The notes under the pieces were generated by a model that saw only the letters and a program-made list of their open reading frames with translations, did no database searches and was not told where the DNA came from. A program made the translations under genes and the position numbers. 8,153 nucleotides of DNA from Candidatus Arcticimaribacter sp. (GTDB lineage Bacteria; Bacteroidota; Bacteroidia; Flavobacteriales; Flavobacteriaceae), in the NCBI GenBank assembly GCA_011526335.1, contig WTJB01000185.1, positions 1-8,153 of the forward strand, read 5' to 3'. Shown here piece after piece: positions 1 through 6,995 of this stretch. Position 1 is the first letter of the stretch; the number at the start of each line of letters is the position of its first letter.

Positions 1-411
1 AAGAAAAGGGTTTGCTAGGGTCGTTAAGCGTCTTAGTTTAGACGTATTGATGTCATTGTAAAAACCTCCTCCCTTTAGCCCTAAAAATAAACTTTGCTTC
101 TCCGAAAGCTTCAATTCATAATTATAGTCAATAGTAAGATAGGTTTTGTTCTCAATAAATACCTTATCATTTTGTAAGGTAAACCCAAGGTTTACATTAT
201 TGTTTTGCCGCATTTGGTAAATCAGGTAGTTCGTTCGGGGAGCGTCTTCTATTTGGGTCCATTGGCTTCTACTGTTAAACGAAACATAGGTCCCTTGTGT
301 TCCTGTAAAAGCAGGATTATACACGCTCATATTTACCCGATTAAAGAGAATATGCGCTTCTTGACAAAATGTCAATAGAGGAAAAATGATAAGAACAACA
401 GTTAATCTCAA
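1..411 (-). CDS. PorP/SprF-family type IX secretion-associated outer-membrane protein (partial, 3' end beyond window)
   Basis: This reading frame stays open for 137 codons to the left edge. After a hydrophobic leader (residues about 3-15) the mature part opens with a short Gln-Glu stretch and then NMSVYNPAFTGTQG, the N-terminal signature of PorP/SprF proteins. SRSQWTQIEDAPRTNYL, a glycine-rich beta-strand pattern and LFLGLKGGGFYND follow in the order expected for that family. Members are thought to be outer-membrane beta-barrels that help anchor or deliver T9SS cargo adhesins. The start is awkward: a TAA lies four codons upstream of TTG 411-409, so TTG (or CTG at 414) must initiate. TTG overlaps the thiolase stop as TTGA, which fits translational coupling. 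The n-region then holds a single Arg. Family assignment is confident; the exact start and the partner adhesin are not visible. Confidence 0.85.
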   Translation of the reverse strand, partial: MRLTVVLIIFPLLTFCQEAHILFNRVNMSVYNPAFTGTQGTYVSFNSRSQWTQIEDAPRTNYLIYQMRQNNNVNLGFTLQNDKVFIENKTYLTIDYNYELKLSEKQSLFLGLKGGGFYNDINTSKLRRLTTLANPFL

Positions 412-1592
412 CAGTTTCTTTTAATTATGATTGCAGAAGCACCTCCTCCTCCGTTGCATATAGCGGCAGCCCCATTGGCTACATTTCTGACCTTCATAGC
501 GTTTAGCAAAGTTACTATTATTCTTGTCCCCGAACAACCTAGAGGGTGTCCAAGAGAAACAGCGCCTCCATGAACGTTTACTTTTTCATCGGAAAGCCCT
601 AAAATTTTTAGATTGGCGAGGCCCACTACAGCGAACGCTTCATTGAATTCAAAAAGATCAATTTCTTCTTGTGTAAGCTCAGCTTTGGCCAATGCTTTAG
701 GGAGCGCTTTTGCTGGAGCCGTAGTAAACCACTGGGGTTCCTGGGCAGCATCTGCATAACTTTCTATGTATCCTAAGATCTCTACTCCCATCGTTGTGGC
801 TTTGGCTTCTGACATCAAAACCAAGGCAGCAGCACCGTCATTTATGGTAGAAGCGTTGGCGGCAGTAACCGTCCCTTCCTTAGAAAAAGCTGGGCGTAGC
901 TTTGGGATTTTATCCAATTTTACCTGAGTAAACTCTTCGTCAGTATCCACAATAATATCCTCACCTCTTCTCTGTGGAACAGCCACCGGGACGATTTCGT
1001 CTGCCATCGTTCCGCTTTCCCAAGCTGCGGCACTTCTCTGGTAAGAAGTGATGGCAAAATGGTCTTGTTCTTCTCTACTTATCTGATATTTTTCTGCTGT
1101 AGCATCGGCAAATGTTCCCATCGCTACTTGATCAAAAGCATCCAATAAACCATCTTTTTGCATGCTATCGGCCAAGGTGCTTCCCCCAAACTTTGTTCCT
1201 GTTCTATGGGAAAGTAAATGCGGTGCCAGACTCATGTTTTCCATCCCACCAGCGACAACAATTTCCACATCACCCAAAGCAATGGCTTGTGCACCCATCA
1301 TTACAGCTTTCATTCCTGAAGAACACACTTTATTGATGGTCGTACACGGAACCGTGTCGGGAATTCCTGCATAAAGTGCAGCCTGTCGTGCTGGAGCTTG
1401 ACCCACTCCGGCTTGTAAGACATTTCCCATCAAGACTTCTTCCACATCATTCGGAGAAACACCCGCAGCAGCTAAAGCCCCTTTGATGGCTACTGCACCC
1501 AATTGTGGCGCAGTTACGGTAGATAAGCTTCCCAAAAAACTCCCTATGGGGGTTCGTTTAGCAGCAACAATGACAACTTTATTTTTTTTCAT
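408..1592 (-). CDS. Thiolase, acetyl-CoA C-acetyltransferase/acyltransferase
   Basis: This is a complete 394-residue thiolase, the normal family length. The enzyme interconverts two acyl-CoAs and a 3-ketoacyl-CoA plus CoA, in the cytoplasm. The nucleophile is Cys90 in NKVCSSGMKA; the Asn of NEAF (317-320), His349 in GGAVSLGHPLG and Cys379 in CNGGGGASA complete the active site. The C-terminal CNGGGG form, together with VNVHGGAVSLGHP, resembles mitochondrial ACAT1-type acetoacetyl-CoA thiolases more than the CIGGG type. A role in acetoacetyl-CoA or branched-chain (isoleucine) breakdown is therefore plausible, but substrate cannot be read from sequence alone. ATG 1592-1590 gives the usual KVVIVAAKRTPIG N-terminus. 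The gene overlaps the end of the BASS transporter by 14 bases and its own stop overlaps the next gene, so all three are probably one transcript. Confidence 0.95.
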   Translation of the reverse strand: MKKNKVVIVAAKRTPIGSFLGSLSTVTAPQLGAVAIKGALAAAGVSPNDVEEVLMGNVLQAGVGQAPARQAALYAGIPDTVPCTTINKVCSSGMKAVMMGAQAIALGDVEIVVAGGMENMSLAPHLLSHRTGTKFGGSTLADSMQKDGLLDAFDQVAMGTFADATAEKYQISREEQDHFAITSYQRSAAAWESGTMADEIVPVAVPQRRGEDIIVDTDEEFTQVKLDKIPKLRPAFSKEGTVTAANASTINDGAAALVLMSEAKATTMGVEILGYIESYADAAQEPQWFTTAPAKALPKALAKAELTQEEIDLFEFNEAFAVVGLANLKILGLSDEKVNVHGGAVSLGHPLGCSGTRIIVTLLNAMKVRNVANGAAAICNGGGGASAIIIKRNC

Positions 1593-2517
1593 GGGATGTT
1601 TTTTGTTTTAATTTACTGATACTTACAAAAATACTGCCATAAAGAGAATGTACCAAACTTGAAATGGCCGAGGGTATGGCTGTTGCAGGATGAATAAAAT
1701 TTTCTCTAGCGAGAACTGCGCCCAAGCCCGAGTTTTGCATCCCTACCTCTATGGAAAGTGTTTGGGCTACCGCGGTGTCTTTGACGATTATTTTGCCAAA
1801 AAGATAGCCGAGAACAAAACCCGCTAAGTGCAATAACATAATGGCGGCAATCAACTGAAGGCCAGAAGAAAGGATAATCACTTTTCCTTGACCTATAATA
1901 CTGGCTACAATAAAACAAATCAACAGCACAGCCATAGGAGGAGAAAAAGGTAAAATTTTAGCCGTAGATTTTGGAGCATAACGGTTTAGCACTATCCCTA
2001 AAGCAATGGGGAATAAAACAACTTTTACGGTACTCCACAACAAGCCCCAGGGTTCTATTTCTAAATAGCTTCCGGATAAAAAGGTTGTTAAAAAAGGGGT
2101 CATTACAATAGCCATTAAAGTAGAACAGCTGGTCATCGCTACAGAAAGTGCAACATTGGCTTTGGCCAAATAAGCAATGACATTGGAGGCTGTTCCTCCA
2201 GGACAACACGAAACCAATATCAAACCCACAGCAAAAAAATCGGGTAGAGAAAATAATTTGGCGAGACTCCAACCTAAAAAAGGCATCAGACTAAACTGTA
2301 AGATAAGGCCCAAAACCACCCATTTTGGGTGCTGTACTATCTGCTCAAAATCTTGCCATTGTAAGGTAAGCCCCATGCCCAACATAATTCCTCCCAAACC
2401 ATAGGTAATCCACGGACCCGAAAACCATGTGAACAGGCTTGGATCATAAAGGGAAAGCAACGCCATTAAAGAAACCCACAAAGGAAAGTATGCTGTGAAG
2501 GTTTTTAAAGATTTCAT
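1579..2517 (-). CDS. Bile acid:sodium symporter (BASS) family transporter
   Basis: This is a 312-residue, strongly hydrophobic inner-membrane protein with about nine or ten membrane segments. Two signatures place it in the BASS fold: CCPGGTASN (104-112) in the first broken helix and EVGMQNSGLG (257-266) in the second. As I recall the Neisseria ASBT structure, its sodium ligands are Gln77, Ser114, Asn115, Ser128, Thr132, Glu260 and Gln264. Here Gln74, Ser111, Asn112, Ser125, Thr129, Glu257 and Gln261 all occur at a constant offset of three, so sodium coupling looks intact. The natural substrate is probably not bile acid; bacterial members move various organic anions such as keto acids and pantoate. 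It is the first gene of the minus-strand unit, and the adjacent thiolase suggests an organic acid feeding CoA metabolism, which is inference. The C-terminal tail is Lys-rich and cytoplasmic-looking. Confidence 0.92.
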   Translation of the reverse strand: MKSLKTFTAYFPLWVSLMALLSLYDPSLFTWFSGPWITYGLGGIMLGMGLTLQWQDFEQIVQHPKWVVLGLILQFSLMPFLGWSLAKLFSLPDFFAVGLILVSCCPGGTASNVIAYLAKANVALSVAMTSCSTLMAIVMTPFLTTFLSGSYLEIEPWGLLWSTVKVVLFPIALGIVLNRYAPKSTAKILPFSPPMAVLLICFIVASIIGQGKVIILSSGLQLIAAIMLLHLAGFVLGYLFGKIIVKDTAVAQTLSIEVGMQNSGLGAVLARENFIHPATAIPSAISSLVHSLYGSIFVSISKLKQKTSHEKK

Positions 2518-2615
2518 ATATTGTGGTAACGATAAATTGCACTATTTCGTATGGCCAAGTGTAACATTTTTCTTGGGCTTGCGTCTTATAAATCAGTACA
2601 TACAAAACTAGACTT
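2518..2615. promoter_or_regulatory. Divergent intergenic region, presumed promoters for the BASS unit and the M16 unit
   Basis: Ninety-eight bases separate two divergently read units, so both promoters should lie here. On the minus strand TACACTTG (2563-2556) differs from the Bacteroidota -7 consensus TAnnTTTG at one base and sits about 38 bases before the BASS ATG, but no TTG lies at the usual -33 distance. On the plus strand there are TTG triplets at 2573 and 2579 with TATAAATC (2587-2594) and TACATACA (2597-2604) downstream, neither a good match. No Shine-Dalgarno-like sequence precedes either ATG. The promoters are inferred from layout rather than from a convincing motif. Confidence 0.4.
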
Positions 2616-3932
2616 ATGAAACACTTTTTTACTTTTCTGGCTTTAAGTTTTGCGGTTCAGACGCTGCAAGCTCAGAAAGTCGAGTTCGAAGAATTTGACC
2701 TTGATAATGGGCTCCATGTTATTTTACATCAAGACAATGGCGCTCCTTTAGTCACCACTTCTGTCTTATACCATGTAGGAGCCAAAGACGAACAGGCAGA
2801 CCGTACCGGTTTTGCTCACTTTTTTGAACATCTCCTTTTTGAAGGAACTAAAAATATTGAGCGCGGAGAATGGTTTGGTATCGTATCTTCTAATGGGGGT
2901 AGAAACAACGCTTATACCAATGATGACTTTACTTATTATTACGAAGTCTTTCCTTCCAATAACCTAGAATTGGGCTTGTGGTTAGAATCTGAGCGGATGC
3001 TTCATCCGATCATCAACCAAATTGGAGTGGATACACAAAACGAGGTGGTAAAAGAAGAAAAACGTCTTCGGGTGGACAATAGCCCTTACGGCAGATTTTT
3101 GGAAAACGTAAAAAAGAACCTCTTTGTAAAACACCCCTACCAGCACACGACCATCGGGGAGATGGAGCATTTAGATGCTGCCTCACTGGATGAATTTTTG
3201 GCCTTCAATAAAAAATACTACGTTCCAAACAATGCCGTTTTGGTGGTTGCTGGAGATATTGATCTGGCCAAAACACGAAAAATGGTAACGGATTATTTCT
3301 CGGCTGTACCCCGTGGTGCAGATATTGAGCGAAACTTTGCCAAAGAAGACCCCATTGTAGAACAAATTACGGCCAAAGCCTATGATCCCAATATTCAGAT
3401 TCCGGCAGTTGTTACCGCCTACCGTATGCCTTCCCTCAAAACCCGAGATTCTAAAGTACTGGATATGATTTCTACCTATTTGAGTGATGGAAATTCTTCT
3501 AAACTTTACAAAAAAATGGTGGATGAAAAGAAAATGGCCTTGCAAGTAGGGGCCTTAAACTTTTCGCAAGAAGACTATGGTATGTACCTAATTTATGGTC
3601 TTCCTTTGGGCGATAACTCTTTAGAAAGCCTAGTGTCAGAAATGGATGAAGAGATTGTGAAATTGCAAGAAAATCTAATTTCAGAAAAAGACTATCAAAA
3701 ACTTCAAAACAAGTTTGAAAGTGATTTCGTAAATGCCAATGCTTCGGTAGAAGGAATTGCAAATTCATTAGCAGAATACTATACTTTCTATGGAGATACC
3801 AACAGAATCAATACCGAAATTGATGTCTATCGTTCCATTACACGGGAAGAAATTCAGCAAATCGCACAAAAATATCTGAATAAAAATCAACGCTTGATTT
3901 TGGACTATTTACCTGAATCGAGCAAAAACTAA
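2616..3932 (+). CDS. Secreted M16-family zinc metallopeptidase, catalytic-type subunit
   Basis: This 438-residue protein has the size and two-lobe layout of the M16B (mitochondrial processing peptidase-like) group. Residues 1-19 form a signal peptide ending LQA before Gln20, so the enzyme is exported, probably to the periplasm. The inverted zinc motif HFFEH is at 68-72, and Glu148 in EVVKEEKR, 76 residues after His72, fits the third zinc ligand. NAYTNDDFTYYYEVFP (98-113) is the expected strand region after it. The C-terminal lobe spans roughly 185-420. At the place where full M16 enzymes carry the Arg/Tyr substrate-binding pair, it has Val302 and Leu309. That missing half is present in the next gene, 11 bases downstream, so the two products probably pair. 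Its natural peptide substrate is unknown. The start is the only ATG giving a complete signal peptide. Confidence 0.93.
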   Translation: MKHFFTFLALSFAVQTLQAQKVEFEEFDLDNGLHVILHQDNGAPLVTTSVLYHVGAKDEQADRTGFAHFFEHLLFEGTKNIERGEWFGIVSSNGGRNNAYTNDDFTYYYEVFPSNNLELGLWLESERMLHPIINQIGVDTQNEVVKEEKRLRVDNSPYGRFLENVKKNLFVKHPYQHTTIGEMEHLDAASLDEFLAFNKKYYVPNNAVLVVAGDIDLAKTRKMVTDYFSAVPRGADIERNFAKEDPIVEQITAKAYDPNIQIPAVVTAYRMPSLKTRDSKVLDMISTYLSDGNSSKLYKKMVDEKKMALQVGALNFSQEDYGMYLIYGLPLGDNSLESLVSEMDEEIVKLQENLISEKDYQKLQNKFESDFVNANASVEGIANSLAEYYTFYGDTNRINTEIDVYRSITREEIQQIAQKYLNKNQRLILDYLPESSKN

Positions 3933-3943
3933 TACGCGCTGAA

Positions 3944-6007
3944 ATGAAAAAATTATATTCTTTATGTATTGCATTGCTAACCCTGGGTATAGCCAATGCA
4001 CAAATTGACCGAAGTCAACAACCCCAACCGGGTCCCGCTCCAAAAATTCAGTTGGGAACTCCACGAACATTTACATTAAAAAATGGCCTAACAGTCTTGG
4101 TGGTAGAAAACCATAAACTTCCGAGAGCCTCCGCTAATCTTAGCATAGATAATCCACCGCAGTTTGAAGGAGAAAAAGCAGGGGTAAATGCCTTATTGTC
4201 TAGTATGCTGGGCAAGGGTTCTACCAAAACCACTAAAGATGATTTTAATGAAGAAATAGACTACTTGGGTGCACGGGTTAGCTTTGGATCTTCCGGTGCT
4301 TTTGCGTCTTCGCTTAGTCGTTCTTTCCCAAGGGTGTTAGAATTGATGGCCGAAGCTGTTTTGCTGCCTAATTTTACTGCAGAAGAATTTGACAAAGAAA
4401 AAAATATTCTTTTGGAAGGAATTAAGTCCGATGAAAACTCTGTATCTGCTGCTGCTCGACGAGTAGAGCGACTCGTGACCTACGGAAAAAACCATCCCTA
4501 TGGTGAATACGTAAAGGCTGAAACGGCGGAAAGAGTAACTTTAAGCGATGTAAAAAACTACTACAACACAAACTTTAGCCCGGCCAATGCCTATTTGGTT
4601 ATCGTAGGCGATGTAGACTTTGCAACCATTAAAAAACAAGTTACTTCCTTGTTTAAATCTTGGAAAGGAAAAGCCCCCATCGCGGATGTTTTTCCCAAAG
4701 CAAAAAATGCTTCACAATTTGAAGTAAATTTTGTGGATATGCCCAATGCCGTACAATCTGAAGTTTCTGTAGATTTTACCAATAACGTAAAAATTACGGA
4801 TGCAGACTATTTCCCCATGTTATTGGCCAACCGTATTTTAGGAGGAGGAGCTCAAGCAAGATTGTTTTTAAATCTTAGAGAAGATAAAGGCTATACTTAC
4901 GGTTCTTACTCTTCATTTGGTACAGACAAATACGCGCGCGCCCGTATGCGTGCCTATGCCAGTGTCCGAAATGCTGTAACCGATAGCTCTGCTGTAGAAC
5001 TCCTTTCAGAACTAAACAAGTTAAGGGATGAAGCAGTAAGCGAAGAAGAACTCAACAACGCTAAAGCAAAATATGTTGGAGACTTTGTTTTGGCGCTAGA
5101 GCAACCCGCTACCATCGCGCGTTATGCACTTAATATCCTAACTGAAAATTTACCCGAAGACTTTTACAGTACTTATTTAGAAAAAATAAATGCCGTAACG
5201 ATTGAAGACATTCAAAGCGTCGCACAAAAACACATCCCTTCCAATAAAGTACGGTTGTTTGTAACAGGAAAGGCACAAGAAGTGTTGACCAATCTGGAAA
5301 AAACAATGCCCGAAGGAACGGTGTTTCACTTTTATGACAAATACGGAAATCCCGTGGAGCGACCCGAAACAGAAGTCAAACTTGCCGATGGGGTAACTGC
5401 TGCTTCTATACTAGAGTCCTATTTGACGGCTATTGGTGGAAGAGAAAAAGCTGCGGCCATCCGTTCAAAAGTAGAAAAAGCAGAAGCCAGTATGCAGGGA
5501 ATGACTCTGAGTATTGTGTCGAAAAAGACAAATCAACAGCAATCTTATCTGGAAGTTCAAATGATGGGCAATACCATGCAAAAACAGGTGGTCAACAAAG
5601 ATAAGGGGTACAACGAAGCCCAAGGGCAACGTATGGAAATGCAGGGGGCTGAGCTAGAAGAAGCCCTTAAAAGCACCGCTATTTTTGAAGAATTGACCCT
5701 AGATCCTGCTACCCTCACCGTAAAGGGAATTGAGGATGTAAATGGTGAAAAAGCCTATGCCGTAATGGTCAATGAAAAAACCACTTACTTCTATGCTGTG
5801 GAAAGTCATCTAAAAATTAAGGAAAGTCAAACACAAGAAATGCAAGGCCAAACAATAACCCAAGAAAGCTTTCTAGGAGATTATAAAGCGGTAGATGGAA
5901 TCATGTTCCCGCATAAATTGACGCAATCCTTTGGGCCGCAAAAAATTGATTTTCTTTCAAAATCCATAGAGCTCAATGCTGCGCTTAGTGATGCAGATTT
6001 TCAATAG
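3944..6007 (+). CDS. Secreted M16-family subunit lacking the zinc motif, with C-terminal LolA-like domain
   Basis: This 687-residue protein has a signal peptide (1-19, ending ANA before Gln20) and a Pro/Gln-rich linker (24-35). An M16 N-terminal lobe (about 42-190) and C-terminal lobe (about 198-450) follow. Aligned on the conserved glycine, HFFEH of the upstream protein becomes ALLSS (83-87), and the third ligand position falls on Gly159, so it should not bind catalytic zinc. It does carry FLNLREDKGYTYGSY, with Arg312 and Tyr319 seven apart like the substrate-binding Arg/Tyr pair of insulysin. From about 482 to the end, a segment starting ILESYLTAIGG and closing with FLGDYKAVDGIMFPHKL resembles LolA-like lipoprotein-sorting domains often fused to flavobacterial M16 proteins. 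This segment is rich in Met and Gln. It is likely the non-catalytic partner of the preceding gene and part of its transcript. The LolA-like call rests on pattern only. Confidence 0.9.
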   Translation: MKKLYSLCIALLTLGIANAQIDRSQQPQPGPAPKIQLGTPRTFTLKNGLTVLVVENHKLPRASANLSIDNPPQFEGEKAGVNALLSSMLGKGSTKTTKDDFNEEIDYLGARVSFGSSGAFASSLSRSFPRVLELMAEAVLLPNFTAEEFDKEKNILLEGIKSDENSVSAAARRVERLVTYGKNHPYGEYVKAETAERVTLSDVKNYYNTNFSPANAYLVIVGDVDFATIKKQVTSLFKSWKGKAPIADVFPKAKNASQFEVNFVDMPNAVQSEVSVDFTNNVKITDADYFPMLLANRILGGGAQARLFLNLREDKGYTYGSYSSFGTDKYARARMRAYASVRNAVTDSSAVELLSELNKLRDEAVSEEELNNAKAKYVGDFVLALEQPATIARYALNILTENLPEDFYSTYLEKINAVTIEDIQSVAQKHIPSNKVRLFVTGKAQEVLTNLEKTMPEGTVFHFYDKYGNPVERPETEVKLADGVTAASILESYLTAIGGREKAAAIRSKVEKAEASMQGMTLSIVSKKTNQQQSYLEVQMMGNTMQKQVVNKDKGYNEAQGQRMEMQGAELEEALKSTAIFEELTLDPATLTVKGIEDVNGEKAYAVMVNEKTTYFYAVESHLKIKESQTQEMQGQTITQESFLGDYKAVDGIMFPHKLTQSFGPQKIDFLSKSIELNAALSDADFQ

Positions 6008-6029
6008 AAAAAGAAAAATTACTCGAATG

Positions 6030-6058
6030 AAAAAGCGTCCTCTAGGACGCTTTTTTTT
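6030..6058. terminator. Bidirectional intrinsic terminator
   Basis: A perfect hairpin GCGTCC-TCTA-GGACGC (6035-6050) is flanked by five A on the left and eight T on the right, so the stem extends through A:T pairs. On the plus strand it ends the M16 unit with a run of eight U, 22 bases after the second gene's stop. Read on the minus strand it has a five-U tail and can serve the convergent EamA gene. Its right stem encodes the last residues of that gene (KKAS), with the TAG stop in the loop. Confidence 0.9.
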
Positions 6059-6926
6059 GCTCTGTAACCAAGTATACCCCGGCTACAATCAGAAGGCTAG
6101 CCAACCATTGTAAAGAACCAAAACGCTCTCCGTCTAAAACCCCCCAGGCAATAGCAACTATAGGCAATAGATAGGTAATGGAAATAGAAAATACCGCCGA
6201 AGATATGGTCAAGAGTTTATTGAATAAAACCTTTGCAAAGGCAGTTCCTATTGCCGCCAGTATAAAGATGTATCCCAAGGAAGTGATTATTTGGGGTTGT
6301 GTTGTAAAACTACGCCAAGGAAAATCTGTAAACAACAACATAAGTAAGGCCAAAGGTGCAATACTCAAAAAATTTCCCAACGCTATCGTCAACGGAGGTA
6401 CTTCAGGGATTTTGTGTTTTAAGACGTTTACATTGATGCCGTAGCACAAAGCCGCAAGAACCACCAAAAATGCATAGCGACCATCGCCTGTACGTTCTAG
6501 GGTAAACTCTTGGGCTACCAAAAGTAAAGTCCCACAAAATCCTACCGCTACTCCCAATAGCTGCTTTGGTCGAATAAGGGTGTCAAAAAAGAAAAATCCT
6601 ATCATTAGGGTAAATAAAGGAGTCAGACCGTTCAAGACCGCAGCAATAGAACTATTGATTTCTGTTTCTGAAAAGGCGAAGAGAAAACTTGGAAAAAAAG
6701 TGCCTACAAAACCAGTAAACACCATCCATTTCCATTGTGTCCTGCTGTACCCCTTAAGTTGGTTAAAACCGAAAAAAAAGAGAATAACCGTTGTAATTAA
6801 AATCCTGAAACAACCCAGCTGAACGGGACTAAGGCCCACCAAACCCTTTTTGATGAGGATGTAAGAACTCCCCCAAATGATGGATAATATTAGGAGATAG
6901 CTCCACTTTCTAACCGTCAATGACAT
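6042..6926 (-). CDS. EamA/DMT-superfamily transporter
   Basis: From ATG 6926 this is a 294-residue inner-membrane protein with about ten hydrophobic segments arranged as two repeated five-helix EamA halves. Hallmarks are WGSSYILIKKGL in the first helix (residues 18-29), NGLTPLFT near 99-106 in the first half, and YLLPIVAIAWGVLDGE near 252-267 in the matching place of the second half. Members export or import metabolites such as amino acids or nucleotide-related compounds; the substrate is not predictable here. An in-frame TTG at 6941 would add five residues (MLKKA), but ATG 6926 is preferred because a near-consensus -7 box, GATTTTTG (6946-6939), lies 12 bases upstream and overlaps that TTG. 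The gene stands alone, diverges from the HMA lipoprotein, and its last codons lie inside the terminator hairpin. Confidence 0.9.
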   Translation of the reverse strand: MSLTVRKWSYLLILSIIWGSSYILIKKGLVGLSPVQLGCFRILITTVILFFFGFNQLKGYSRTQWKWMVFTGFVGTFFPSFLFAFSETEINSSIAAVLNGLTPLFTLMIGFFFFDTLIRPKQLLGVAVGFCGTLLLVAQEFTLERTGDGRYAFLVVLAALCYGINVNVLKHKIPEVPPLTIALGNFLSIAPLALLMLLFTDFPWRSFTTQPQIITSLGYIFILAAIGTAFAKVLFNKLLTISSAVFSISITYLLPIVAIAWGVLDGERFGSLQWLASLLIVAGVYLVTEQKKAS

Positions 6927-6983
6927 TGCTTTTTTTAGCAAAAATCATCCTTTTTTTTAACACTTTAGCATGCATCAATTCAT

Positions 6984-6991
6984 TATTTTTG
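6984..6991 (+). promoter_or_regulatory. Candidate -7 promoter box for the HMA lipoprotein gene
   Basis: TATTTTTG matches the Bacteroidota -7 consensus TAnnTTTG at every fixed position. Its last base is only four bases before ATG 6996, so transcription would begin at or next to the start codon. The -33 element is poor: CTTTAG around 6963-6968 is the only TTG-like site at a suitable distance. The motif is short and the surrounding DNA is T-rich, so chance is possible. Confidence 0.45.
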
Positions 6992-6995
6992 AAGC

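Noticed and set aside
2177..2404. Open frames on the strand opposite the BASS, thiolase, M16 and EamA genes
   Set aside because: They lie wholly inside well-supported genes, have no recognisable domains and show compositional shadowing of the real reading frame.
2573..2604. Plus-strand promoter of the M16 unit built from TTG and TATAAATC or TACATACA
   Set aside because: Neither -7 candidate has the TTTG half of the consensus, so no individual promoter was called; only the intergenic region is listed.
6926..6941. Inverted repeat TTGCT-N6-AGCAA at the EamA start, a possible operator or mRNA hairpin
   Set aside because: The arms are only five bases, A/T-rich, with a homopolymer spacer; such repeats are common by chance here and no second copy is seen.
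6971..6995. GCATGC palindrome and repeated GCATG near the HMA promoter
   Set aside because: A six-base palindrome and a five-base repeat are expected by chance and have no supporting context.
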